A stretch of DNA of 64,000 nt, taken from positions 7,483,501 through 7,547,500 of the forward strand of contig NZ_CP130630.1 in assembly GCF_030551255.1 (NCBI RefSeq), read 5' to 3'. Numbering within the stretch: the stretch's first letter is position 1; every line of letters starts with the position of its first letter. The notes under the pieces were generated by a model. That model saw only the letters and a list, made by a program, of their open reading frames with translations, was not told the DNA's origin and did no database searches. Positions 48,962 to 58,121 of this stretch are shown piece by piece. A program made the position numbers and the translations under genes. The DNA is from Streptomyces sp. NL15-2K. Its GTDB lineage: Bacteria; Actinomycetota; Actinomycetes; Streptomycetales; Streptomycetaceae.

Positions 48962-49861
48962 TCACCCCGCACCCACCACCCCCCGGCACGCCTCCGCATA
49001 CGCCCGCACCAGAGGCCGGCGTCCGTCCTCCCGGCGCCAGGCCAGGACGTAGCGGCTGGGGCTGACGCCGTGTACCGGGCGGGTGATCACGCCGCCCAGG
49101 GTGAGGAGCGGGACGTTGCCCGTGGCCACCAGGCAGATGCCGAGGCCGGCGACCAGGGCCTCGTACGTCTCCTCCGTGCTCGCGATCTCGGCGCCGATCC
49201 GGGCGGGGCGGCCGTCGCGGGCGTCCAGGGCGAGCCAGTAGTCGCGCAGCGGGCCGGTGCTCTCGGGCAGCGCGAGGAACGGCTCGTCGAGCAGGTCCGC
49301 GAAGTCGATCTCGGCGCGGGCGGCGAGGGGGTGCGTCTCGGGGAGGGCGACCTGGAGCGGCTCCTCGGCGATCACCGTCCAGGCGTAACGGTCCTGGTCG
49401 GGCAGCGGCAGCCAGACGAAGGCGACGTCCGCGTCGCCGTCGGCGAGGCCCGCGGACGGGTCCTCCCAGTTCACCTGCCGCAGCCGGACGACGGTCTCCG
49501 GATGCGCGGCCGTGAAGCGGGAGCGGATGGCGGGCAGGAGGCCGCCGCGGCCCGGGCTGGTGCTCATCCCGACGACCAGGGTGTTGCGCTGCGCCGTCCG
49601 GGCCGCCTCCACCGCGCCCGCCCCCTCCGCCCAGGCGGCCAGCACGCGCCGGGCGTGCGGCAGCAGCGCCGTACCGGCGCCGGTGAGCGCCACACCGTGC
49701 GGCTCGCGGGCGAACAGCTCGACGCCCAACTGCCGTTCCAGGGCCCGGATCTGCTTGCTGAGCGCGGGCTGCGACACGTACAACCGCTCGGCCGCGCGCG
49801 TGAAGTGCAGCTCCTCGGCCACCGTCACGAAGTAGCGCAGGTCCCGCACATGAACGTCCAT
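48962..49861 (-). CDS. LysR-family transcriptional regulator
   Basis: A 299-residue LysR protein: DVHVRDLRYFVTVAEELHFTRAAERLYVSQPALSKQIRALE HTH and an effector domain (TLVVGMSTSPGRGGLLPAI, DVAFVWLPLPDQD, LVAGLGICLVATGN). Upstream ATGs at 49867 and 49873 are in frame but lie inside a perfect ATAACC-N3-GGTTAT palindrome, so ATG 49861 is preferred. It is divergent from an SDR gene, its likely target. Confidence 0.9.
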   Translation of the reverse strand: MDVHVRDLRYFVTVAEELHFTRAAERLYVSQPALSKQIRALERQLGVELFAREPHGVALTGAGTALLPHARRVLAAWAEGAGAVEAARTAQRNTLVVGMSTSPGRGGLLPAIRSRFTAAHPETVVRLRQVNWEDPSAGLADGDADVAFVWLPLPDQDRYAWTVIAEEPLQVALPETHPLAARAEIDFADLLDEPFLALPESTGPLRDYWLALDARDGRPARIGAEIASTEETYEALVAGLGICLVATGNVPLLTLGGVITRPVHGVSPSRYVLAWRREDGRRPLVRAYAEACRGVVGAG

Positions 49862-49865
49862 GGTC

Positions 49866-49880
49866 ATAACCATCGGTTAT
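49866..49880. promoter_or_regulatory. LysR box (T-N11-A palindrome)
   Basis: ATAACC ATC GGTTAT, a perfect 6-3-6 inverted repeat with the T-N11-A spacing of LysR sites, between the LysR start (49861) and the SDR start (49974). It covers the regulator's own translation start region, suggesting tight autorepression. Confidence 0.75.
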
Positions 49881-49973
49881 CACCCCGGGTCTTGGACGGG
49901 CAACCGCACCGGGCAGCAGGCTGGTTCACGAACGAGCGAGGACGATGTGCCGACGATGTGACGAGGAGCTGTC

Positions 49974-50804
49974 ATGAACAAGGTCTGGCTGATCACGGGC
50001 GCCAGCAGCGGTTTCGGGCGGGCGATCGCCGAGGCGGCCCTGGCCGACGGTGACGTGGTGGTGGGCGTGGCCCGGCGACCCGAGGCGCTGGACGACCTCG
50101 TGGCCGCCCACCCCGACCAGGTGGAGGCGCTGCGTCTGGATGTCGCCGACACGGGGGCCGCCGAGGCCGCCGTACGGGATGTGGTGGCGCGGCACGGGCG
50201 GATCGACGTGCTGGTCAACAACGCGGGCCGCACGCACGTCGGCGCCTTCGAGGAGACCTCCGAGGACGAGTTGCGGGCGCTGTTCGACGTCCACGTCTTC
50301 GGGCCGGCCGCCCTCACCCGGGCCGTGCTGCCGTACATGCGGGAGCGGCGCTCGGGCGCGATCGTGCAGATGAGCAGCGTGGGCGGGCAGGGCTCCTTCG
50401 CGGGCTTCTCGGCGTACAGCGGGACGAAGTTCGCCCTGGAGGGCATGTCCGAGGCGCTCGCGGACGAGGTCCAGGAGTTCGGCATCAAGGTGCTGATCGT
50501 CGAACCGGGGGCGTTCCGCACCGCGCTCTTCGACACCAGCAGGGCGGGCGTCAGCGCGGACAGCGGGGTGTACGCCAAGGTGAGCGACACCCGCGGGTTC
50601 GTGGCCGGCGGGGACGGCAGCCAGCCCGGCGACCCGGCGAAGGCGGCGGCCGTCATCCTGGCCGCGTTGAACGCCGAGCGGACGCCGCTGAGGCTCCCGC
50701 TCGGCGAGGACAGCGTCACCACGATCCTCGGCCACCTCGACCAGGTCCGCGAGGAGGTACTGGCCTGGGAGAAGCAGACCCGCGCCACGGCGTTCGACGA
50801 CTGA
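49974..50804 (+). CDS. Short-chain dehydrogenase/reductase
   Basis: A 276-residue classical SDR: TGASSGFGRAIAEAAL cofactor turn, VARRP giving an NADP-favouring Arg pair, VNNAG, catalytic Ser in MSSVGG and the YSGTK pair in FSAYSGTKFALEGM, then EPGAFRT. This pattern is common in stress-linked oxidoreductases of unknown substrate. Controlled from the divergent LysR region; probably monocistronic. Confidence 0.92.
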   Translation: MNKVWLITGASSGFGRAIAEAALADGDVVVGVARRPEALDDLVAAHPDQVEALRLDVADTGAAEAAVRDVVARHGRIDVLVNNAGRTHVGAFEETSEDELRALFDVHVFGPAALTRAVLPYMRERRSGAIVQMSSVGGQGSFAGFSAYSGTKFALEGMSEALADEVQEFGIKVLIVEPGAFRTALFDTSRAGVSADSGVYAKVSDTRGFVAGGDGSQPGDPAKAAAVILAALNAERTPLRLPLGEDSVTTILGHLDQVREEVLAWEKQTRATAFDD

Positions 50805-51015
50805 GCGACCGACTGGCCGACACCTCGCCGAGGAGTCGTGAGGGCCCTGCTGTGACCTCGATCGCAAGGTGGCCGGCGGTGTGTCCGCAGATGAGAGCGC
50901 CTGGGCGTCGAACTTGTGGGCAGGGCGTCGACAGGTGGGGTCCGTCGCACTGGGAGGGGCGAAATATCCAGCCGGGGTGACAAGCGATGGGCGAGCGATG
51001 GCCGGTGCTTGGCCT

Positions 51016-53265
51016 TCAGGAGGTGAGTGTGGCGAAGAGGTCCGGGATCAATGCCGCGTTGGGGTGGCTCAACGGCAGGGTCAGCACCGGTTTTTCGGCG
51101 CTCGCCTGATAGACGCAGATCATGCCGTTGTGCAATTGCGGAGCGCTGAGCGACTCCCAGGGCAGGGCGAGCCGTGGCTTCTTACACGCGATGCCTGCCT
51201 GGTTCACCTTGACGCTGCCGCCGATCGTGACGGTCTCACCCCGGCGAACCTGGGCGACCAGTTCGGCGAGCAACCGGGGCTCCAGGTACTGCCTGGCCAG
51301 GTTCACCAGGAACGCCCACTCCTCCGGCTGCTCGGCTCGGCGGCCCCCCTTCGAGAAGAGCACGGAGACTTTCTGCCCGCCGTAGTACGGGTACCGCCCC
51401 ACCTGGAATTCCCACTTGTTGTTGTAGAACGTGGGGAACATGAAGCGCTTTTCGGCGATCTGGGTCGCCGAATAGCTGACCCACTCCACCTCGTCGAGCG
51501 CAATCGATTTCCTGCCGTACGTGATCACCTGCGGGTCGGCGTGAAGATGTGTCCAGCCGACCGTGGTGTCGAGGACCGGGACTCCGCGAGTTCGCGCCGG
51601 CCCCGCGGGCGGCATCGGGCTTTGCGGAGGTACGGATGCGGGGGGCGCGTTCCGGGGGTCGGGGGGCACCACGTCAGGTTGCGCCGTCGGCGCCTGTCGC
51701 GTGGGGGAACTCGCGGGCCGGTCCTGCGGGGGGCCGGACGGCGGTGTCGACGCGCCGGCGGCGTGCGGTGCCGTGCGGGACGCGGGACCGGGCTCGCCGG
51801 CCTCTGCGGCGTACGCGGAGAGCCATGCCGGTGTGTGGGCGCGCGGGTAGGCGGCCAGGTCGTTGCGGTAGTGCTCCGGGCCCAGCAGATCTTCGTCGGG
51901 GAAGGGCTGATCGCCGTAGTCGTAGTCCGTGGTCATCCGGGCGCCCATGCCGGCGCTGTCGCTGACAGTGAGCACCAGGCGCCACCACGGCCCGGCCGGC
52001 ATGCGCGCGGCAAGGTGCCGCTGCCGGCGGACCAGCACGGCTATCTGCTCGGGCACCCGAGCCTCGGTGCTCCGCTTCCCGGCCCAGAACCGCAGCTGGG
52101 CGACCTCGCCGGAGACCGTGAAGGAGAAGATGGCGGTGAAGCGGTCCCACCCCCGGGGGCCGAGCAGCGCCAGTTGCTGCGCGATCGGGCCGACCAGCCG
52201 GGATGCCCTGGCCGCGATCACCTCCTCGGAGGGATCGTCGACGGTGAACGAACTGATGCCCGCGGAGCCTTCCGACTCGGAGTCGAGCCGCGTGACCTCG
52301 TCCCAGAGGTCGGCCATGAACCGTTCCTCGGCGGGCGTGCGGCGCACGTACGCCTCCTCGGCGGTGAACATCTCCTCCGCCTGCCGCGGCGGAATCGAGC
52401 TGGATATTTCCTTGAGCCGCCCGGCGTCGCTGATGAGGAACACCGACCGGCCCACAGGCATGTCCAGGAATGCCATCGGGTCGCTGTCGTCGACGTCCAC
52501 CGGCGCGTAGACGCTCCAGCCCCCGTCAAAGCGATCCGCCGTCAGGCCCTGCGTGGGATAGTCCAGGCGGCGTGCCCGGATCTGTTCCACGACCAGTGAG
52601 ATCGCCCGTGCTGCGGTCATCCGCCCGTCCTCGGGCGCGAGGACGGCGTCGTCGAGAGGGTGGTGGCCGGCCGGTGACCGGCCCTGGTAATGGTGCGTGA
52701 GGTCGAACCAGAGACACATCTCCTCGGCGGTGTCGACGTCGACATCGGCCGCGATCACCGACCAGGAGCCGTCGGCGTCCCGCCCGTGAAGCGTCACCAC
52801 GTCGCCGTCCTGCCGGCCGGCCATGACGTAGTCCGCCTCGTGGCGATCGCCAAGTTCGGCGGCGTCGGCGGGCGTGGGAGCCGTGGAGCTGACGCGCTCC
52901 CCGAACGGTTCGCCGTCCACATCGATGGCGGTCAACACGTAACCGTCTTCAGGGGCGAAGGCGTACTCGAAGCCGGCCTGAGGGCCGCCGTCCCAGTCCG
53001 GATCCGGCCGGCACGTGGCATCGTGCTGCCTGCGCATCACCACGACGACAGCGGCGGGGGCATCGGCGACGAGGACCGACCAGGTGCCGGTGGCGTCTTT
53101 CCCATAAAGGGTGATGTCGTCGTGGCCGTGACGGACCGATACATAGTTCGTCCGGTGACTGTCGCCGAATCCGGCGACTTCGCCAAGGGCGGGCGCAGTG
53201 GAGACGACGCGTTCGGCGAGCCGTTTGCCGTCGGCGTCGGTGGCAGCCATCACGTAGCCGGTCAT
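51016..53265 (-). CDS. Large multidomain protein with repeated N-terminal modules and immunity-protein-like domains
   Basis: A 749-residue soluble protein. Residues 1-74 and 107-177 are diverged copies of one module (GYV.xAxDxDG, ERV.STAP, GD.H..(N/D)YV, L.G.D..G.WSV..AD). Residues about 215-310 resemble a YrhB/Imm35-type domain. Residues 345-485 resemble a YezG/DUF600 antitoxin-like domain (DYDYGDQPFP, HYRNDLAAYPR, PAWL). A Pro/Ala linker (486-560) leads to an unrecognised beta-rich domain (563-749). Several immunity-type domains in one chain suggest a polyimmunity protein, but no toxin gene is beside it. ATG 53265 opens the first module; the frame continues upstream without domain content. 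Confidence 0.65.
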   Translation of the reverse strand: MTGYVMAATDADGKRLAERVVSTAPALGEVAGFGDSHRTNYVSVRHGHDDITLYGKDATGTWSVLVADAPAAVVVVMRRQHDATCRPDPDWDGGPQAGFEYAFAPEDGYVLTAIDVDGEPFGERVSSTAPTPADAAELGDRHEADYVMAGRQDGDVVTLHGRDADGSWSVIAADVDVDTAEEMCLWFDLTHHYQGRSPAGHHPLDDAVLAPEDGRMTAARAISLVVEQIRARRLDYPTQGLTADRFDGGWSVYAPVDVDDSDPMAFLDMPVGRSVFLISDAGRLKEISSSIPPRQAEEMFTAEEAYVRRTPAEERFMADLWDEVTRLDSESEGSAGISSFTVDDPSEEVIAARASRLVGPIAQQLALLGPRGWDRFTAIFSFTVSGEVAQLRFWAGKRSTEARVPEQIAVLVRRQRHLAARMPAGPWWRLVLTVSDSAGMGARMTTDYDYGDQPFPDEDLLGPEHYRNDLAAYPRAHTPAWLSAYAAEAGEPGPASRTAPHAAGASTPPSGPPQDRPASSPTRQAPTAQPDVVPPDPRNAPPASVPPQSPMPPAGPARTRGVPVLDTTVGWTHLHADPQVITYGRKSIALDEVEWVSYSATQIAEKRFMFPTFYNNKWEFQVGRYPYYGGQKVSVLFSKGGRRAEQPEEWAFLVNLARQYLEPRLLAELVAQVRRGETVTIGGSVKVNQAGIACKKPRLALPWESLSAPQLHNGMICVYQASAEKPVLTLPLSHPNAALIPDLFATLTS

Positions 53266-53523
53266 CAGTCCTGTTCCTATCCGTGCCGAGGACGGGGTTG
53301 CAGGGCCGCCCGCCGTACCACTCACCGACGATGTCAGCTCGCCGGGAGCCGTAGCCCAAAGCGCCGCTACATCAAGGCGAAACCTTGCCACACTCGCTGA
53401 GTTGGCCGAAATGGGTGTGGTCGCCGGCGTCGGCGAAGGCCAGGTCAGGGATGTGGGGGAGCGCACCGACGGCCGGGCCCGGTCCCGGAAGATGATCTCG
53501 GTGTTCCGGCAGAGCCGAATTGC

Positions 53524-54273
53524 GTGACCGCTGACACTCGGATCCGGGATGTTTCGGCGTATTCGGACGTTGGCGGGCTTGCACCGCTGGTGGATTCGGC
53601 GGTGGGGCTTACAGCGAGCCTCGGCTTCGATCACTCGTGTGCCCCGGAGCAGGGTCAACTGCTCTCGGTCCTCGCTCGCGGCTGGCGCGGTGGACGGATC
53701 GGTGAGACCGGAACGGGCTGCGGCGTCGGACTGGCGTGGATGGTCGAAGCGACCGACCCGACCACGTCCTTTGTGAGTATCGAGCTCGACCAGGGACGAG
53801 CCTCGGCGGCCGCCGAGCTCTTCGCGGACCACCCACACGTCCGCGTAGAGCAGGGCGATTGGCGGGGACTTGTCGAGCACGGCCCGTTTGACCTGCTCGT
53901 CTTGGACGGCGGGGGTAAGGGCAAAGACCCGTCGGTCGACTCGCCGCTGGATCCAGCCGCGGGATGGCCGGCGGTTGGGGGGACCGTCGTGCTTGACGAC
54001 TTCATTCCCGCCGGCGCCCCGGGTGCCGCCGAACATGACGCCGCGCGACGCCACTGGCTGGAGCATCCGCTGCTGCGTGCGACTGAGATCCGCCTGTCAC
54101 CAACCTTGGCGACGATCGTCGCAGTACGTGTCCGACAGCGCAGCGCCGAGCGTCCTGTTTCCACGGCTCGGCAATCGACGCCTGGACAGTGCAGTTCTGA
54201 TGACGCGTCAGTGATGCGTCAGCGATACGTCAATGACGGTCCTCGTCCTCGCGGAAGGGCTTCGGGTCGGTGA
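53524..54273 (+). CDS. Class I SAM-dependent O-methyltransferase-like protein
   Basis: A 249-residue protein. Motif I GRIGETGTGCGVGLAWM, acidic SIELDQGRASAA end of strand 2, VRVEQGDWR, and LLVLDGGGKG with VVLDDF, as in the O-methyltransferase/TrmR-like group. The last 50 residues are low-complexity and coded partly by 11-bp direct repeats (54198-54232), probably because the original stop was lost. It overlaps the convergent serpin gene by 44 bp. GTG 53524 is the likely start. The substrate is unknown. Confidence 0.78.
   Translation: MTADTRIRDVSAYSDVGGLAPLVDSAVGLTASLGFDHSCAPEQGQLLSVLARGWRGGRIGETGTGCGVGLAWMVEATDPTTSFVSIELDQGRASAAAELFADHPHVRVEQGDWRGLVEHGPFDLLVLDGGGKGKDPSVDSPLDPAAGWPAVGGTVVLDDFIPAGAPGAAEHDAARRHWLEHPLLRATEIRLSPTLATIVAVRVRQRSAERPVSTARQSTPGQCSSDDASVMRQRYVNDGPRPRGRASGR
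54198..54232. repeat. Three imperfect 11-bp direct repeats (GATRCGTCA core)
   Basis: TGATGACGCGTCA, GTGATGCGTCA and GCGATACGTCA follow one another in the tail of the methyltransferase frame and reach the end of the convergent serpin gene. ACGCGT/ATGCGT/ATACGT cores are palindromic or near so; a binding site or simple slippage product are both possible. Confidence 0.55.
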
Positions 54274-55420
54274 CCCAGCCCGCCGCGAGGACGAGGCTCG
54301 TCTCCCGGTGGACGGCGAGGAAGCCGAAGGGGCGGTCGAAGGTGGCGCGGGCCGCGGTCGTCTCGTACTCCGGCTCCGGCCGGCTGTCCCAGCCCATCCA
54401 CACGATGTCCATCGCGGTCACCGCCGCCGCCCGGAAGCCCTCCGCGCCGAAGGTGGCCGTCGCCGACTGCCGCCCGGCGGCGAGGCCGAGCGGAGCCGTG
54501 CCGATGCCCGGGAAATGACCGGGGGTGCCGTCGGCCGCCGTGCGGAGCCCGAACAGCTCCGGACGTTCCAGCAGGTCGTGGTCGGCGTCCAGCGTGAACT
54601 CCACGGTGTCGAGCGTCAGGCTCGGCGGCTCGGGCCGGACGGTGCGGACCCTGTCCACCCGCAGGCCGGGGCCGGCGTCCCCGAGCGGCAGCCGGCTGCC
54701 GGGAACGGCCTCGTACACGCCGTGCAGGACGTCGACTCCGGAGCCGAGCACCTCCCCGGGCCCCATCCCCTCCGCCCCCAGCACCAGGTGTACGTCGACT
54801 CCGTCCGTGCCCCGCACCCTCGCCCCGGTGACCGCGCCCGCGGCGGTCCGGGCCACCGTCACCGCGTCCAGATCCGGGGTCGTACGGGTGAGGCCCGCGT
54901 GGTCGCGCCCCCGCCACGGAACGAGGTCGCCCTTGAACGGCACCTCCCAGTCCGTCCGCAACGCCAGCGCCGTGGCCAGCACCAGCACCGACTCCGGCCG
55001 CAGCGTCACCGGCATGCGCTCGACCAACCCGCCCGTACGCCGGGCCGCCCACGCGTCCAGGGCCCGCTGGTCGGCGTCGAGGTCACCGGTGAGCACCCCG
55101 TGCGCCTCGGCCGGCAGTCCGGCCGCCCACTCCTTCCGCAGCTCCACGGTCCGCCCGGTCCACAGCCCCAGGGCGCAGTCCAGACCCGCCACGGACTCCG
55201 TCACCGCCAGCAACTCCCGCGCGGCGGTGGCCGCTCGGTCCGCCGGCACCCCGATCGCCTCCGCCAGCTCCGCCCGCGCCGCGCCCGTCGCCCCGTCCGC
55301 GAGGAAGGCGAGCAACGGCCAGACCCCGGCCGCCGAGAACACCGTGCCGCCGGAGGATTCCCCGGCCCACCGCGCGGTCAACCCGTTCACTGCCCGGATC
55401 GTCGCATTTCCGACCGGCAT
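54230..55420 (-). CDS. Serpin-family protease inhibitor
   Basis: A 396-residue bacterial serpin: N-terminal AVNGLTARWAG and FSAAGVWPLLAFLADGATGAARAELAEAIG (helices A-D), LVLATALALRTDWEVPFKGD (strand s3A area), and near the C-terminus the hinge GAEGFRAAAVTA, the reactive-centre loop, then FDRPFGFLAVHRETSLVLAAGWVTDP, the classical last strands. The Ala-rich hinge is that of an inhibitory serpin, though small-residue content is modest. No signal peptide is seen, so the target may be a cytosolic protease. ATG 55420 has GGGGGCGG upstream. Confidence 0.9.
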   Translation of the reverse strand: MPVGNATIRAVNGLTARWAGESSGGTVFSAAGVWPLLAFLADGATGAARAELAEAIGVPADRAATAARELLAVTESVAGLDCALGLWTGRTVELRKEWAAGLPAEAHGVLTGDLDADQRALDAWAARRTGGLVERMPVTLRPESVLVLATALALRTDWEVPFKGDLVPWRGRDHAGLTRTTPDLDAVTVARTAAGAVTGARVRGTDGVDVHLVLGAEGMGPGEVLGSGVDVLHGVYEAVPGSRLPLGDAGPGLRVDRVRTVRPEPPSLTLDTVEFTLDADHDLLERPELFGLRTAADGTPGHFPGIGTAPLGLAAGRQSATATFGAEGFRAAAVTAMDIVWMGWDSRPEPEYETTAARATFDRPFGFLAVHRETSLVLAAGWVTDPKPFREDEDRH

Positions 55421-55555
55421 TCCGCCCCCATCAGCGCCGCGCTTACCATGCGCTCTGTCGTACATCAGTTCCACACTGTCATCGTCACTGTTATTGGCAC
55501 CATCAGCGACACCACCGACATGGCTCCGCCGCCCGAACCAGGAAGCACGGTACTT

Positions 55556-56797
55556 GTGTCCACACCCCCGCCCCCTGGGCCCTACCAGCCCCAGGAACCC
55601 CAAGGGCCGTACCCGCAGGGCCAGTACCCCCAGGGCCAGTACCCCCAGGGCCAGTACCCGCCGTCTCCGCCCGCCGCGCAGGGGCCGTACAACCCCTACG
55701 GTCCCTACGGCCCGCCGCCCTACCAGGGCTGGGGCCAGGGCTACCTGCCGTACAACCAGCCCGCGCCGGTCAACGGGCTCGCCATCGCCTCTCTCGTCCT
55801 CGGGATCCTCTGCTGCCTGCCGGCCGTGGGGCTCGTGCTCGGGCTGATCGCGCTCGGTCAGATCAGGAAGAAGGGCGAGCGCGGCCGGGGCATGGCCATC
55901 GCCGGTTCCGTGCTGTCGTCCCTGGGGCTGGCCCTGTGGGTGCTGGTGCTCGCCACGAGCGGTGCGTCGGACTTCTGGGACGGGTTCAAGGACGGGGTGA
56001 GCAGCAGCGGTTCGCCGAAGAAGGGCGAGTGCTTCGACTCGCCCACGGGCCTGGAGGGTTCGTTCTACGACCTCGACGAGGTGCCCTGCGCCGGTGAGCA
56101 CGACGGTGAGGTGTTCGCCGTGGTCAGGCTGCCGGGCGGCGTCTTCCCGGGCGACGGCGAGGTCACGCGGATCGCCCAGGACAAGTGCTACGAGCTCCGG
56201 ACCTCCTACGCCATGGACGCCTGGGCCGTGCCGGAGCACGTCGACGTGTACTACATCGTCCCGTCGGCCGACAGCTGGCGCACCGGCGACCGGGAGATCA
56301 CCTGCGTCTACGGCAACACGGACGCGAACGCCGGCCTGAGCGGGGGCTCGCTGCGCAACGACGCGACGACGCTCGACGCGGACCAGCTCGCCTACCTGAA
56401 GGCGGCCAACCTCCAGGAGGCGGCGCTGGACACGGCGCCCGGGGACACCCCCGAGGACGACCTGGACGCCAACCGGCTGTGGGCCGGGCGGGTGTCGTCC
56501 GCGCTCGCCAAGGAGGCCGGGATGCTGAGCGCCCACCAGTGGCCCGCCGACGCGAGGAAGCCGCTCGCGGCCGTCCTCAAGGAGGTGCGGGACCTCGAGG
56601 GGCCGTGGGGGAAGGCGGCCGAGGCCACCGACGTGGACGCCTTCTACCTGGCCTACGGCGAGGCGCTGGAGCTGGAGGACCGCGACCGGACCGTCACCGC
56701 CCGCAAGGCCCTGGGGCTCGCCACGACCCCGCCGTCGTCCGAGGAGGACGGCAGCGGTGGGGACACCGGCGGCGGAGGTGGCGATCTTGAGGTGTGA
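55556..56797 (+). CDS. DUF4190 membrane protein with C-terminal septum-formation-like domain
   Basis: About 413 residues. A Pro/Gly/Tyr/Gln-rich N-terminus with three PQGQY repeats, then two membrane helices (GLAIASLVLGILCCLPAVGLVLGLIALG and MAIAGSVLSSLGLALWVLVLA), the DUF4190 unit. An extracytoplasmic part follows with GECFDSPTGL ... VPCAGEHDGEVFAVVRL ... CYELR, matching the septum-formation family Cys pattern, then a helical tail. Probably an envelope protein of unknown role. GTG 55556 gives the usual VSTPPPPGP start; ATG 55520 is possible. Confidence 0.85.
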   Translation: MSTPPPPGPYQPQEPQGPYPQGQYPQGQYPQGQYPPSPPAAQGPYNPYGPYGPPPYQGWGQGYLPYNQPAPVNGLAIASLVLGILCCLPAVGLVLGLIALGQIRKKGERGRGMAIAGSVLSSLGLALWVLVLATSGASDFWDGFKDGVSSSGSPKKGECFDSPTGLEGSFYDLDEVPCAGEHDGEVFAVVRLPGGVFPGDGEVTRIAQDKCYELRTSYAMDAWAVPEHVDVYYIVPSADSWRTGDREITCVYGNTDANAGLSGGSLRNDATTLDADQLAYLKAANLQEAALDTAPGDTPEDDLDANRLWAGRVSSALAKEAGMLSAHQWPADARKPLAAVLKEVRDLEGPWGKAAEATDVDAFYLAYGEALELEDRDRTVTARKALGLATTPPSSEEDGSGGDTGGGGGDLEV

Positions 56798-56944
56798 GGG
56801 CGGCTATAGCGGGGAGAAAGTGCCTGCGTAAAGCCCCTCACGGGCACAAGTCATCACATCGAGTGATTCTCTGGCCTTTGCTTGCATCGCACAACCCACG
56901 GTTGCCACGCTGTAGCTGTCTGTGCAACCTGATGGGAGCAGCCA

Positions 56945-57697
56945 GTGACATTCGGTGAGCAGCCGGCGTACCTGCGTGTCGCGGGTGATCTCCGCAAGAA
57001 GATCGTCGACGGTTCGCTGCCACCGCACACCCGCCTCCCGTCCCAGGCCAGGATCCGCGAGGAGTACGGCGTCTCGGACACGGTCGCCCTCGAGGCGCGC
57101 AAGGTACTGATGGCCGAGGGGCTGGTCGAGGGTCGCTCCGGCTCCGGGACGTATGTGCGCGAGCGGCCCGAGCCGCGCCGTATCGCCCGCTCCGGCTACC
57201 GTCCGGCCGGCGGTGCCACCCCCTTCAGGCAGGAGCAGGCCGAAGGTGAGGGGCGCGGCACCTGGGAGTCCAGCAGCGAGCAGGCCGAGGCGAGCGCCGC
57301 GGTCGCCGAGCGGCTCGCCATCCGGCCCGGCGACCGTGTGATGTGCACGAAGTACGTCTTCCGGGACGCCGGCGAGGCGATGATGCTCTCCACCTCCTGG
57401 GAGCCCCTCGCCGTCACCGGCCGTACGCCCGTGATGCTGCCCGAGGAGGGCCCGCTCGGCGGCATGGGTGTCGTCGAGCGCATGGCCGCCATCGACGTCA
57501 TCGTGGACAACGTCACCGAGGAGGTCGGCGCCCGCCCCGGCCTCGCCGAGGAGTTCCTCACCCTGGGCGGTGTCCCCGGCCATGTCGTCCTGGTCGTCCA
57601 GCGCACGTACTACGCCTCGGGCCGCCCGGTGGAGACGGCCGACGTGGTGATCCCGGCCGACCGGTACCGGGTCGCGTATCACCTGCCCGTGAAGTAA
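56945..57697 (+). CDS. GntR-family regulator with UTRA domain
   Basis: A 250-residue HutC-subfamily GntR protein. N-terminal winged helix (AYLRVAGDLRKKIVDGSLPPHTRLPSQARIREEYGVSDTVALEARKVLMAEGLVEGRSGSGTYVRERP) and a C-terminal UTRA effector domain ending VQRTYYASGRPVETADVVIPADRYRVAYHL. GGGAG lies just before GTG 56945. The DNA-binding domain resembles regulators widespread in Streptomyces development loci; its ligand is unknown. Confidence 0.92.
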   Translation: MTFGEQPAYLRVAGDLRKKIVDGSLPPHTRLPSQARIREEYGVSDTVALEARKVLMAEGLVEGRSGSGTYVRERPEPRRIARSGYRPAGGATPFRQEQAEGEGRGTWESSSEQAEASAAVAERLAIRPGDRVMCTKYVFRDAGEAMMLSTSWEPLAVTGRTPVMLPEEGPLGGMGVVERMAAIDVIVDNVTEEVGARPGLAEEFLTLGGVPGHVVLVVQRTYYASGRPVETADVVIPADRYRVAYHLPVK

Positions 57698-58121
57698 GGC
57701 CTGTGACGCGTGACGTGACGCCTTGTGCGCTGTGACGTAACGCCTCGTGGTCGTGAAGTGCCGCACTCCGTACGTGAGGTGGCACACACTCCCTCTGAAG
57801 CGGCGCACGCCCTTCTGGCAGTTGCCCCCGGCGAAAGCCCAACCGGCGTCCGTCCGCACGGCGTTGGAATCCGGCCGTTTTCGCAGGTCGGCGCAGACGT
57901 GCGGACCATTCCGCTGACCGGATGCATCGACGTGCGCCGGGGGCGCGTTCGATGATGTGCGCCCCATGGTGTGCCGGTCTGGCTTGGCTGGTTGCGTACC
58001 TCTTTGTGAAAAGCCGTGTTCGCTGAGTAAAGGTTGGGCGTAGGCTCGGGCATATGCGGATCGGGGTTTCGTTAGCGGGCGGGGCACGGCGCAGGCCGTG
58101 GGCGGGAAGTGGAGGGGCGCG
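57698..58121. other. 424-bp intergenic region between GntR and SPOR genes
   Basis: No gene is supported. The first 60 bp hold imperfect repeats of GTGACGTGACGCCTTGTG type right after the GntR stop. Near 58043 a TAGGCT hexamer could be a -10 for the SPOR gene. Otherwise I see nothing specific. Confidence 0.5.

Noticed and set aside
53266..54066. N-terminal extension of the multidomain protein up to 54066
   Set aside because: It would overlap the methyltransferase gene on the other strand and has no domain pattern; ATG 53265 starts exactly at the first repeat module.
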